From Fen-1467 sp035519475 (GTDB lineage: Bacteria > Verrucomicrobiota > Verrucomicrobiia > Opitutales > Opitutaceae): a DNA stretch of 13,705 nt. A program made the position numbers and the translations under genes. Of the stretch, positions 5,108-12,265 are shown piece by piece. Every line of letters begins with the position of its first letter. Within the stretch, counting starts at the first letter, position 1. The notes below the pieces were generated by a model. The model saw nothing but the letters and a program-made list of their open reading frames with translations. It ran no database searches and was not told the DNA's origin. The stretch lies in contig DATIWI010000318.1 of NCBI GenBank assembly GCA_035519475.1, forward strand, positions 1 to 13,705. Reading direction: 5' to 3'.

Positions 5108-6196
5108 ATGGTTCGTCGCTATGTCGTGATTCTGGCGGGGGGCAAAGGCGAGCGCTTCTGGCCGCAGAGCCGCCTGCGCCGGCCCAAGCAATTGCTGCCC
5201 ATCGTCGGCGATCGACCCATGTTGCGGCAGACGCTGGAGCGGGTGCTGCCGGTGTTGCCACCGGCCAACGTGCTGATCCTGACGAATGCGGAGCAGGCGG
5301 CGGCGGTGCGCCGCCTGTGCCCGGAAGTTCCGCGCGATAATGTCGTCGCCGAGCCGGTGGGGCGCGATTCCGGCCCGGCCGTGGGGCTCGCGGCGCACCT
5401 GGTGGCGGCACGCGATCCGGCCGCGGTTTTCGCCTCGCTGCACTCGGATGCGGCGATCCACGACGTGCGCGCCTTTCAACGGGATCTGCGGGCGGCCTTT
5501 GCCGCCGCGGAGGCGGCGCCCGTCATCGTCCTGATTGGCGTACCGCCCACCGAGCCCGCCACAGCCTACGGGTACATTCAGCGCGGGGAGCCGTGGCGCA
5601 CCCTCAAAGGCCGGGTCATCTACCAGGCCCGGCGCTTCGTCGAGAAGCCCACGCTGGAGGTCGCCCAGGGGTATCTCGCCGCGGGGGATTACTACTGGAA
5701 TCCGGGCATTTTTGTCTGGCGGGCGGGCGTGGTGCTCGACGCCTTCGCCCGCCACTCCCCCGCGGTCGCGGCGGGCCTGGCGAAGATCGGCGCGGCCCTC
5801 GCGCGGCGGCGGCCGCTGGCCGGGATCCTGCGCGAAGCCTATCCGCTCCTGCCCAAGATCGCGGTGGATTACGCGATCCTGGAGAAGGCGGACAACGTCG
5901 TCGTCTTCCCGGCGACGTTCGACTGGGATGACGTGGGCTCCTGGACGGCGATCAGCCGACACTGCGCCAAGGACACCGCCGGCAACGTCATCCTCGGTCG
6001 GGCGATCGTGGAGGAAGGCAGCCACAACATCGTCATCAACGACGACCGCCATTTCACGGCGGTTCTGGGTGCCGACCATCTGGTCGTGGTGCACACCCCC
6101 GACGCCACCCTGGTCTGCACCCGGGAGAAGGCGGGACACCTCAAGCGGCTGCTCAAGCGCCTCGAGGCGGATCCGCACGGTCGCACGCTGCTTTGA
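5108..6196 (+). CDS. manC: Mannose-1-phosphate guanylyltransferase (GDP-mannose pyrophosphorylase)
   Basis: This 362-aa nucleotidyltransferase makes GDP-mannose from mannose 1-phosphate and GTP, the donor for mannosylated polysaccharides and the precursor of GDP-fucose and GDP-rhamnose. Motifs in order: LAGGKGERFWPQSR (9-22), the signature RPKQLLPI (25-32), EPVGRDSGPAVGLAA (82-96), a metal-site region LHSDAAI (111-117), GVPPTEPATAYGYI (144-157), FVEKP (177-181), YYWNPGIFVWR (195-205) and FDWDDVGSWTA (271-281). The length fits the short form without the C-terminal phosphomannose-isomerase cupin. Two motifs differ from the norm: the usual SDH(x)I reads SDAAI, and the usual PETGYGYI reads PATAYGYI; the Asp is kept. 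It begins a co-directional cluster, with ruvX starting 3 bp after its stop. No Shine-Dalgarno is seen before ATG 5108. Confidence 0.93.
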   Translation: MVRRYVVILAGGKGERFWPQSRLRRPKQLLPIVGDRPMLRQTLERVLPVLPPANVLILTNAEQAAAVRRLCPEVPRDNVVAEPVGRDSGPAVGLAAHLVAARDPAAVFASLHSDAAIHDVRAFQRDLRAAFAAAEAAPVIVLIGVPPTEPATAYGYIQRGEPWRTLKGRVIYQARRFVEKPTLEVAQGYLAAGDYYWNPGIFVWRAGVVLDAFARHSPAVAAGLAKIGAALARRRPLAGILREAYPLLPKIAVDYAILEKADNVVVFPATFDWDDVGSWTAISRHCAKDTAGNVILGRAIVEEGSHNIVINDDRHFTAVLGADHLVVVHTPDATLVCTREKAGHLKRLLKRLEADPHGRTLL

Positions 6197-6199
6197 ACC

Positions 6200-6634
6200 A
6201 TGCGCTGCCTGGGCATCGATTACGGCGAGAAACGGGTTGGTCTGAGCTACGGTGACGAGCTCGGGGTGGCGACACCGCTGCCCGCCCTGACCGACGTGTC
6301 GCCCCAGAAACGCTTGGGCAAGCTGGCCGCCCTGATCCACCAGCGACGCATCACCGATCTTGTGCTCGGCCATCCCCTGAACATGGACGACACGACCGGC
6401 CCAAAGGCGAAGGAGGTCGAGGCCTTTGCCGCCCGTCTGCGGCTGGCCTTTCGCCTGCCCGTCCATCTGGTGGACGAGCGACTGACCTCCTATGAGGCGG
6501 AGGCGGCGATCCCCAAGCCCAAGCGCCGGGCCCTGCGGGCATCCGGCCTGATCGATTCGCGGGCCGCCTGCCTCATCCTGCAGGATTTTCTGAACCAGCG
6601 ATGCCCGCCACCGCCGCCTCACCGTTCGGAATAG
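6200..6634 (+). CDS. ruvX: RuvX/YqgF family putative Holliday junction resolvase / pre-16S rRNA nuclease
   Basis: The 144-aa protein has the RNase H-like fold of the YqgF family, linked to processing of the 5' end of 16S rRNA and proposed as a Holliday-junction resolvase. The acidic catalytic residues are visible: Asp7 in GIDYGEKRVGLS, Glu93 in VDERLTS and Asp119 in LIDSRAACLILQDFL. The middle motif LVLGHPLNMDDTTGPKAKEV (55-74) is also typical. The length is normal, with a short Pro-rich C-terminal tail (CPPPPPHRSE). The start follows the manC stop after 3 bp, so the two are almost certainly co-transcribed and probably translationally coupled; there is no separate ribosome binding site. Confidence is high for the family; which nuclease role dominates in vivo is not visible in the sequence. 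Confidence 0.95.
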   Translation: MRCLGIDYGEKRVGLSYGDELGVATPLPALTDVSPQKRLGKLAALIHQRRITDLVLGHPLNMDDTTGPKAKEVEAFAARLRLAFRLPVHLVDERLTSYEAEAAIPKPKRRALRASGLIDSRAACLILQDFLNQRCPPPPPHRSE

Positions 6635-6701
6635 GAGGCGGCCGACCTGCGCGGGCGCGGTGGGTCCGGCCCGCCGTTTGATCGCGCGCGCCCATCCCGC
6701 C

Positions 6702-7463
6702 ATGCCTTCCCGCCCCGCCCCCGATGTCCAACGCTGGGCCTGCGTGTGCGCGTACGACGGCGGGGGTTTCAGCGGCTGGCAGAGCCAGCCCGACGGCCGC
6801 GCCGTGCAGGACGCAATCGAGCGCCGGCTGAAGGCGATCTTTGGCCGCGCGGTTCGCATCCACGGCAGCGGCCGGACGGATGCGGGTGTGCACGCCCGCG
6901 GCCAGGTTTTCCACTTCGATGCGGCGTGGACGCACGGCTCAGTCCGGCTGCGGGCGGCACTCCGCGGCGGACTGCCGCCGACCATCCTGGTGCGATCGGT
7001 GCGGGCAGTGCCGCGCGCCTTCCACGCGCGTTTCTCGGCGGCCGGCAAGGTCTATTACTATCAACTGCATCACGGGGGGCCGGCCGATCCCTTCCTGCAG
7101 CCATTCTGCTGGTCAATCCGCCAGAAGCTGGACGCCGCGGCGATGCGCGCGGCGGCGCGGCGCCTGCGGGGCCGCCACGACTTCCGGGCGTTTGCGGCGA
7201 GCCCCGGCGCGATGCGGGAGAACACGGTGCGCCGCCTGCGCCGGCTGGAAGTGACGGGGCGCGGCGCGCGCCTGCGCATCACCGCGGAAGCCGATGGTTT
7301 CCTCTACAAGATGGTGCGCGGCTTGGTGGGCGCGCTCGTGGCGGTGGGGCAGGGGAAGCTGACTCCCGCCCAGGTCGGGGCGATTCTGGGCGCGGCGCGG
7401 CGGACCCACCTCATTCAAACGGCGCCGGCGCAGGGGCTATGCCTGGCGCGGGTGCGGTATTGA
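6702..7463 (+). CDS. truA: tRNA pseudouridine(38-40) synthase TruA
   Basis: The 253-aa enzyme converts uridines 38, 39 and 40 in the tRNA anticodon arm to pseudouridine. The catalytic aspartate is Asp60 in GSGRTDAGVHA. Other family marks are AYDGGGFSGWQ (17-27), the tyrosine-bearing strand KVYYYQL (116-122), HDFRAFA and the late helix FLYKMVRGLVGALVAVGQGKL. I chose ATG 6702 (MPSRPAPDVQRW), which places the conserved YDG at the usual distance from the N-terminus; a GTG at 6660 would add 14 unconserved residues. The 67-bp gap from ruvX contains a weak stem (GGTGGG 6659-6664 with CCCGCC 6670-6675) and no good ribosome binding site. comF starts 3 bp after the stop. Confidence 0.95.
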   Translation: MPSRPAPDVQRWACVCAYDGGGFSGWQSQPDGRAVQDAIERRLKAIFGRAVRIHGSGRTDAGVHARGQVFHFDAAWTHGSVRLRAALRGGLPPTILVRSVRAVPRAFHARFSAAGKVYYYQLHHGGPADPFLQPFCWSIRQKLDAAAMRAAARRLRGRHDFRAFAASPGAMRENTVRRLRRLEVTGRGARLRITAEADGFLYKMVRGLVGALVAVGQGKLTPAQVGAILGAARRTHLIQTAPAQGLCLARVRY

Positions 7464-7466
7464 GTC

Positions 7467-8204
7467 ATGACGGCGCGCGGCACGCTGGCGGTCTGGTGGC
7501 GTACGGCCGGCGACCTGGTGTTCCCGCCGGTCTGCGTGCACTGCGGCGGTCTGGTCGAAGGGGGCGGGCTGCGGCACGTGTGTGCGCGCTGCGAGGCGCT
7601 GATCCTCCGGGTACGGCCGCCGTATTGCCACGTGTGCGGGCACCCGTTCTACGGGGAGGTGCACGGCGAGCGGGTGTGCCCCCACTGTGCGGAGCTCGTC
7701 CCAGCATACCGGGAGGGGCGCACCTGCGTGCTGCTGACGGGGCCGGCCCGTGCGCTCGTGCATGCGTTCAAATATCATCGGGCTCTTCACGTGCTGGACG
7801 ACATCGGGGTGCTGATCCGGACCACGCCGGGGATGGCGGACCATCTGCGCGGAGCGGTGCTGGTGCCGGTGCCGCTCCATCCGCGCAAGGAACGCGAGCG
7901 GGGCTACAATCAGAGCCGGCTGCTGGCGGACTGCTTTGCCGCCGCCGGCGGGGGCGCGCGCGTGGCGACGCCGCTGCGCCGCGTGGTCGACACGCCGACG
8001 CAGACCGCCCTCGACCGGCGCACGCGGCAGGCGAACTTGAAAAATGCCTTTGCCTTGCGGACGGGGGCGGCCATAAACACCGCCGAGCATTACGTGCTCA
8101 TTGATGATGTCTTCACGACGGGTGCCACCCTCAACGCCTGCGCGGCCGTGCTGCGGCGCGCGGGCTGCCTGAACCTCGACGTCGTCACGTTCGGCCACGG
8201 CTGA
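7467..8204 (+). CDS. comF: ComF family protein (zinc-ribbon phosphoribosyltransferase-like)
   Basis: The 245-aa protein belongs to the ComF/GntX family: an N-terminal cysteine-rich zinc region followed by a type I phosphoribosyltransferase-like domain. In naturally transformable bacteria ComF helps bring single-stranded DNA through the membrane and onto the recombination machinery. The cysteines form four CxxC pairs (23/26, 39/42, 54/57, 71/74). The family hallmark VPVPLHPRKERERGYNQS is at 133-150 and the PRPP-binding loop LIDDVFTTGAT at 211-221. Length and motifs are normal. It starts 3 bp after truA and ends 8 bp before accD, so it is co-transcribed with them. No other competence gene is in the window, so a DNA-uptake role here is inferred only from the family name. 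Confidence 0.93.
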   Translation: MTARGTLAVWWRTAGDLVFPPVCVHCGGLVEGGGLRHVCARCEALILRVRPPYCHVCGHPFYGEVHGERVCPHCAELVPAYREGRTCVLLTGPARALVHAFKYHRALHVLDDIGVLIRTTPGMADHLRGAVLVPVPLHPRKERERGYNQSRLLADCFAAAGGGARVATPLRRVVDTPTQTALDRRTRQANLKNAFALRTGAAINTAEHYVLIDDVFTTGATLNACAAVLRRAGCLNLDVVTFGHG

Positions 8205-8212
8205 ATCCCCTC

Positions 8213-9082
8213 ATGGTGCATTTCAACAAGCCCGAGTATCCCACGCGGATCGTCAAGAAGAAGGACATTCCCAAGGGGGTCTGGGTGAAATGTCCGCTCT
8301 CGGGCGAGATTGTGTTCAACAAGGACCTCGAGGCCAACCAGATGGTGGTGCCGAAGAGCGGCTACCACTTTCGCATCGGGGCGCGCGACCGCCTCAAAAC
8401 CCTGCTCGATCCCGACACGTTTGCGGAGTTCGCGGCGGACGTGCGCGCGGCGGACCCGCTGGGATTCGTGGATTCGCAGCCGTATCCCGAGCGGCTCAAG
8501 AAATACGAAAGGGAGAGCGGGCTGAGCGAGGCGGTAGTGTGCGGCACGGGCCGGATCCACGGCATCGCCGTGGCGGTGGCGGTGATGGATTTCCGGTTCT
8601 GCGGCGGCTCGATGGGGAGCGCGACGGGCGAAAAGGTGACGCGGACGATCGAAACGGCGCTGCGCGAGAAGATTCCGTGCATCATTTTCAGCGCGGCGGG
8701 CGGCGCGCGCATGCAGGAGGGCATTTTCTCGCTGATGCAGATGGCCAAGGCCAGCGCGGCGCTCGGGCGGCTGGCGGCGGCCCGGCTCCCGTTCATCTCG
8801 GTGCTGACCGACCCGACGACCGGCGGCGTGACGGCCAGCTTTGCCACGCTGGGCGACGTCATCCTGGCCGAACCGGGCGCGCTCGTCGGATTCGCCGGCG
8901 CGGTGGTGATCAGGGAGACCACCAAGCAGACGCTGCCGTCGGGCTTCCAGCGGGCCGAGTTTCTCCTGAAGCACGGTCTCATCGACCAGATCGTCAGCCG
9001 CCTGGAAATGCGCGACCGGCTGCGGGACATTCTGCTGGCGCTGCACGTCAAGAAGCCGCCGCCGGCGGAGCGGCCGGCGTAG
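8213..9082 (+). CDS. accD: Acetyl-CoA carboxylase, carboxyltransferase beta subunit (AccD), with degenerate zinc ribbon
   Basis: The 289-aa AccD forms, with AccA, the carboxyltransferase that passes the carboxyl group from biotin to acetyl-CoA, making malonyl-CoA for fatty acids. The crotonase-like core is well kept: VMDFRFCGGSMGSATGEK, IIFSAAGGARMQEG, DPTTGGVTASFATLGD and GFAGAVVIRETT. The N-terminal zinc ribbon is unusual. E. coli AccD has Cys27, Cys30, Cys46 and Cys49; here these exact positions read Cys27, Ser30, Val46 and Ser49 (KCPLSGE ... MVVPKSGYHF), though the surrounding fold residues are kept. A zinc ion therefore probably cannot be held in the usual way. The codons are clear and the frame intact, so this is not a sequencing frameshift. 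It begins 8 bp after comF and is followed by folC, a common neighbour. Confidence 0.95.
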   Translation: MVHFNKPEYPTRIVKKKDIPKGVWVKCPLSGEIVFNKDLEANQMVVPKSGYHFRIGARDRLKTLLDPDTFAEFAADVRAADPLGFVDSQPYPERLKKYERESGLSEAVVCGTGRIHGIAVAVAVMDFRFCGGSMGSATGEKVTRTIETALREKIPCIIFSAAGGARMQEGIFSLMQMAKASAALGRLAAARLPFISVLTDPTTGGVTASFATLGDVILAEPGALVGFAGAVVIRETTKQTLPSGFQRAEFLLKHGLIDQIVSRLEMRDRLRDILLALHVKKPPPAERPA

Positions 9083-9142
9083 GCCGTCGGGGAAAAGAGG
9101 GCGTGACGCGCGCCCGCGCGCCTGCTGGACTCGCGTCCTTTC

Positions 9143-10450
9143 ATGCCCAAGCCCGCGATATTCACCGGCTACGGGCCGGTGCAGGAGTACCTGTTCGGAC
9201 TCAAGGCCCGGGGCGTAAAGGTCGGCATTGACCGGATGCGGGTCCTGGTCGAGGCGCTGAGGCACCCCGAGCGGCGCTACCCGGTCATCCACGTCGCCGG
9301 CACCAACGGCAAGGGCTCGGTCTCAGCGATGCTGGACGCCATCCTGCACGCGGCCGGCTGGCGCACGGGCCTGTACACCTCGCCGCACCTGGTGAGGCTC
9401 GGCGAGCGCGTCCAGGTGGACCGCCAGTTGTTGAGTGAGGCGGAGATTGTCGCGTACACGAACGAACTGCGGCCGCTGGCGGAGCAGCCGGCGCTCTTCA
9501 GCGACGAGGATCATCCGAGCTTCTTCGAATTCATGACGGCGATGGCCTTTCTGCAGTTCGCGCGGCGCCGCGTCGACGTCGCGATCGCCGAGGTGGGCCT
9601 GGGGGGCCGCCTTGACGCCACGAACGTGGTGGAACCGGAGCTGGCCGTGATCACCTCGATCGGCCTGGATCACTGCGAGGTGCTCGGCGACCGCCTCGAC
9701 CTGATCGCCGCGGAGAAGGCGGGCATCATCAAACCGGGGCGGCCGCTGGTGCTCGGCCGCGTGCCTGGCGAGGCCGAGGAGGTGATCCGCCGGAGGGCGG
9801 CGCAACTGGGCGCGCCGGTGACTGCGGTCCGGGAGGCATTCGGCGACGAACTGGACCGCTATCCGCGCACGAACCTGGAGGGCGACTACCAGCGCTGGAA
9901 TGCGGCCACCGCCACGCTGGCGGCGCGGTTGCTGCCGGCGCGTTGGGGGCTGACGGAGGCCATCATCGCCCGCGGCCTGATGCGGGCCGACTGGCCGGGC
10001 CGCTGGCAGCGTCTGCGCGTCGGCAGGCAGGCCCTCATCCTCGACGCCTCGCACAATCCCGAAGGGGCGCAGGTGCTGGACGTCAATCTGGCCAGACTCC
10101 GGGCGGAGACCTGCCGGGCGCCAGTCATCGTGACGGGTGCGCTGGGCGAATACCGCGCCCGCGCCCTGCTGGAGGTGATCGCGCGCCACGCGCGCGAGAT
10201 CCACCTCGTGGTTCCCCACCAGACCCGCGCCTGCGGCTACCCGGAACTGGAGCACTGCATTCCGCCGACGTTTGCGGGGCGGGTCGCGCGCACGACCGTG
10301 GAGGCGATCTTCCCGACACCGGATTGCTGCGCCGTCGGCGGGGGGGACGAAACCGTGGTGGTCACGGGATCGATCTACCTGATCGGCGAGGTGTTCGCCC
10401 GGCTCGAGCCGCGCCGTGGTCCGGGCGAAGGACACCTGCAGGACTTTTGA
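9143..10450 (+). CDS. folC: Folylpolyglutamate synthase / dihydrofolate synthase (FolC)
   Basis: The 435-aa Mur-ligase-like enzyme adds glutamate to dihydropteroate and/or extends the polyglutamate tail of folates, using ATP. Motifs: P-loop GTNGKGS (53-59), TSPHL (79-83), EVGLGGRLDATNV (150-162), SIGLDH (172-177), the EKAGI lysine (191-195), and the C-terminal domain motif DASHNPEG (301-308). GDYQRWNAATA (247-257) and WPGRWQ are also typical. Length is normal. It lies 60 bp after accD on the same strand and is the last gene of the cluster. Whether it has one or both activities cannot be told from sequence alone. ATG 9143 has no clear ribosome binding site. Confidence 0.94.
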   Translation: MPKPAIFTGYGPVQEYLFGLKARGVKVGIDRMRVLVEALRHPERRYPVIHVAGTNGKGSVSAMLDAILHAAGWRTGLYTSPHLVRLGERVQVDRQLLSEAEIVAYTNELRPLAEQPALFSDEDHPSFFEFMTAMAFLQFARRRVDVAIAEVGLGGRLDATNVVEPELAVITSIGLDHCEVLGDRLDLIAAEKAGIIKPGRPLVLGRVPGEAEEVIRRRAAQLGAPVTAVREAFGDELDRYPRTNLEGDYQRWNAATATLAARLLPARWGLTEAIIARGLMRADWPGRWQRLRVGRQALILDASHNPEGAQVLDVNLARLRAETCRAPVIVTGALGEYRARALLEVIARHAREIHLVVPHQTRACGYPELEHCIPPTFAGRVARTTVEAIFPTPDCCAVGGGDETVVVTGSIYLIGEVFARLEPRRGPGEGHLQDF

Positions 10451-10466
10451 GCGCCCGGTTGCCGTG

Positions 10467-10487
10467 GCGCCGGTGTCGTACCGGTGC
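10467..10487. terminator. Stem-loop between convergent folC and purA
   Basis: GCGCCGGT (10467-10474) pairs with ACCGGTGC (10480-10487), seven Watson-Crick pairs and one G-T, around a GTCGT loop. It lies inside the 62-bp gap between two convergent stops and could end both transcripts. Neither strand has a T-tract after the stem. Confidence 0.4.
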
Positions 10488-10512
10488 GGTCCGCAGCGGC
10501 GGCGCCGTTGCC

Positions 10513-12057
10513 CTACACTCCTGCCAGATTCACCAGCTCCGCCGTCGCCGGCACGTCCTTGATGATCTGCGCCGGCAGCGGGCCGACGCCGAGATAGCGG
10601 AGATTGGGCAGGGGGGACGGCCAGGAGCGGCCCTCGTAGGCGACCGCGAGGACGGCCTTCACCATGGCGCCCACGTAGCGCTGGGCCTGACGGGGCAGAT
10701 CGACGAACCGACGCACGGCGGCAATGTCTTCCGACCAGCCCGGGCAGCTCTGGAACACTGGGCGCAACGTCTTGCGCACCGCCTCGTTGCGCGGCACGTG
10801 GCAGTAGCGGCGGCCATCGGGGCCCTCATAGGCGGTGCAGACCAACAGGTCGCCGTGCCAGTCGCCAGCTTGGGTGAGCGCGTCGAGCTTGTTGATCATC
10901 AAGTCGTGGAATCCGCCGTAGCGCAGGGCGTCGCCCTTCTCGACCGCATCGTACCAGCCGACCATGCGCTGGCGACCGGTCGTTGAGCCGTATTCGAGCT
11001 GCTTCAAGCGGACGCACAGGGGATGGGCGTCGTCCATCTTGGTTAGGAACGTGTGGGTGCCGACCTTGGTGTCATAGGCCTTGGCCACGCCGATGGTGTG
11101 GAGGGGCTGCAGCGAAATCCCGGCGGATTGGAAAAACTCCGGTGCGAAGGTGTGCGAAGCCGTGACGTTGGGAGAGAAGCCCTGGCGTTTGTCGAGCCAG
11201 TAGGACTGGCCGAACTCGCCGATGACCGTGCGGCCGGCGCCCAGCTCGCGCAGCACGAGCTCGCGGACTTCGCCGATGTGGGCCGCGAGCGCGGTGCCCG
11301 CGTTCCAGTAGGCCTCCGTCAGGCGTTCGAGGTTCAGTGTAAAGGGCTCGCCGCCGCGGAACCGGTGGAAATCGAACTCGGCCGCGGGAAACACGCCGAG
11401 ATCGATGCTCTCGCGGTTGGCCCGCTGTTCGGCCTCGGTCAGCTTCTGGAAAAAGCCCATCCAGGCTTCCTCGCTCACGCGGCAGACGTGCCGGATCGTG
11501 CGCAGCGCGCGGTCGGCGCGCTGGGCGAGCTTGCGCGCGAAGTAATTGGGGCCGGCTTGAAAATCGGAAAAGCAGATCTGCCACTGGGCTACTTCATCGC
11601 CATAGGCCGGCGTGATGCCGCGGCCGGTGGAACCGCGCGGCTCCTCGCGGAGGACGTTGGTGCGATAGTCCTCCCACGCCAGGTCGAGCAGGCGGTGGGT
11701 GAGATCAGAGACCAGCGTGCGTTCGTCGACGAGCAGGCGCGCGAGCACGGCATAGCCCTTGTGCTCGAGCAGCCGGGTCTCCCACCAGATCTTGCGCGGG
11801 TCGGCGACCACGCCGCTGCCGATGCACAGGTGCGGGATGGCCGGCACGGCGACGCCGGAGGGCAGGAGATTGAACTTCAGGCCGGCGGCGGTGTGGCCCG
11901 AATTGGCGCCGCCGTTGACCTTGATCACGACCGCCACGGGCGCGCGCGAGGCGCGCAGCTCCTCGGCAACCTCCGGGATGAGCCGGCCTTTGCCCTCGTC
12001 GCCGAAACTGATGCCGACATCGGCGATGAGCTGGCTGCTGAACGGGGTGAGGGACAT
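10513..12057 (-). CDS. purA: Adenylosuccinate synthetase, long divergent form
   Basis: PurA joins IMP and aspartate using GTP, the first step from IMP to AMP. The 514-aa protein is divergent and longer than the usual 420-430 aa. Diagnostic parts remain: GDEGKG (19-24, catalytic Asp20), NGGANSGHT with the catalytic His55, GSTGRGITPAYGDE (142-155), GQSYWLDKRQGFSPNVTASHT (matching the usual GAQGTLLDIDHGTYPxVTSSNT), TKVGTHTFLTK, STTGRQRMVGWYDAV and the guanine-recognition motif NKLD (388-391). The extra length lies partly between about residues 156 and 275 and partly in the first third. The C-terminal STGPDR motif reads GVGPLP. The catalytic Asp argues against the phage PurZ branch, where it is replaced. 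ATG 12057 gives a start close to the GDEGKG loop. guaB lies 208 bp upstream on the same strand, so the two may be co-regulated. Confidence 0.87.
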   Translation of the reverse strand: MSLTPFSSQLIADVGISFGDEGKGRLIPEVAEELRASRAPVAVVIKVNGGANSGHTAAGLKFNLLPSGVAVPAIPHLCIGSGVVADPRKIWWETRLLEHKGYAVLARLLVDERTLVSDLTHRLLDLAWEDYRTNVLREEPRGSTGRGITPAYGDEVAQWQICFSDFQAGPNYFARKLAQRADRALRTIRHVCRVSEEAWMGFFQKLTEAEQRANRESIDLGVFPAAEFDFHRFRGGEPFTLNLERLTEAYWNAGTALAAHIGEVRELVLRELGAGRTVIGEFGQSYWLDKRQGFSPNVTASHTFAPEFFQSAGISLQPLHTIGVAKAYDTKVGTHTFLTKMDDAHPLCVRLKQLEYGSTTGRQRMVGWYDAVEKGDALRYGGFHDLMINKLDALTQAGDWHGDLLVCTAYEGPDGRRYCHVPRNEAVRKTLRPVFQSCPGWSEDIAAVRRFVDLPRQAQRYVGAMVKAVLAVAYEGRSWPSPLPNLRYLGVGPLPAQIIKDVPATAELVNLAGV

Positions 12058-12265
12058 GAGTCAAGCGGCAGCCAGAGCAAGCCGAACCCTGTTGCCACGA
12101 AGGAGAAAGGGGACGCGCCACCGCGGGGCAAGGAGAAACTGGGAAAAGCGGAAATCGGACAGTAGTGGCCAGGGGCGTGAGATCGAGCGCCGAGAACCGG
12201 CACGCCCAGAAGGAGCGTACGTCCGACGGCATCGCGGGTGGCCGACCCCCAGGATCGAAACGCAC
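12058..12265. other. 208-bp guaB-purA intergenic region, no gene seen
   Basis: No convincing gene lies here. On the minus strand the sequence has two pyrimidine-rich tracts containing the same 9-mer TTTCTCCTT (plus-strand AAGGAGAAA at about 12102 and 12131). The region probably carries the purA promoter or leader, but no clear -35/-10 pair was seen. Confidence 0.4.

Noticed and set aside
3960..5129. A 389-codon plus-strand frame opposite the MoeB-like gene
   Set aside because: Antisense to a fully conserved two-domain enzyme and without its own motifs.
6601..6681. A 26-codon plus-strand frame overlapping the ruvX 3' end
   Set aside because: Ala/Arg/Gly-rich, no ribosome binding site and no sign of selection; the GGAGG at 6634-6638 lies inside it rather than before it.
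4520..7048. An 842-codon open frame on the minus strand opposite manC, ruvX and truA
   Set aside because: Its low-complexity Arg/Gly/Ala-rich product has no recognisable domain, and it is fully antisense to three well-supported genes; long antisense frames are expected in GC-rich coding DNA.
6746..8104. A 452-codon plus-strand frame overlapping truA and comF
   Set aside because: Frame-shifted reading of two well-supported genes, giving an Arg/Gly/Ala-rich product.
8090..10435. Long minus-strand frames opposite accD and folC (about 400 and 370 codons)
   Set aside because: His/Arg-rich translations without family motifs; they mirror the conserved genes on the other strand.
10513..12057. The idea that the divergent PurA is a phage-type PurZ making 2-aminoadenine
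   Set aside because: The catalytic Asp in GDEGKG is kept, the protein is much longer than PurZ, and no DatZ/MazZ-type partner or phage gene is near.
11053..12165. A 370-codon plus-strand frame opposite purA
   Set aside because: No recognisable domain; explained as the complement of the PurA reading frame.
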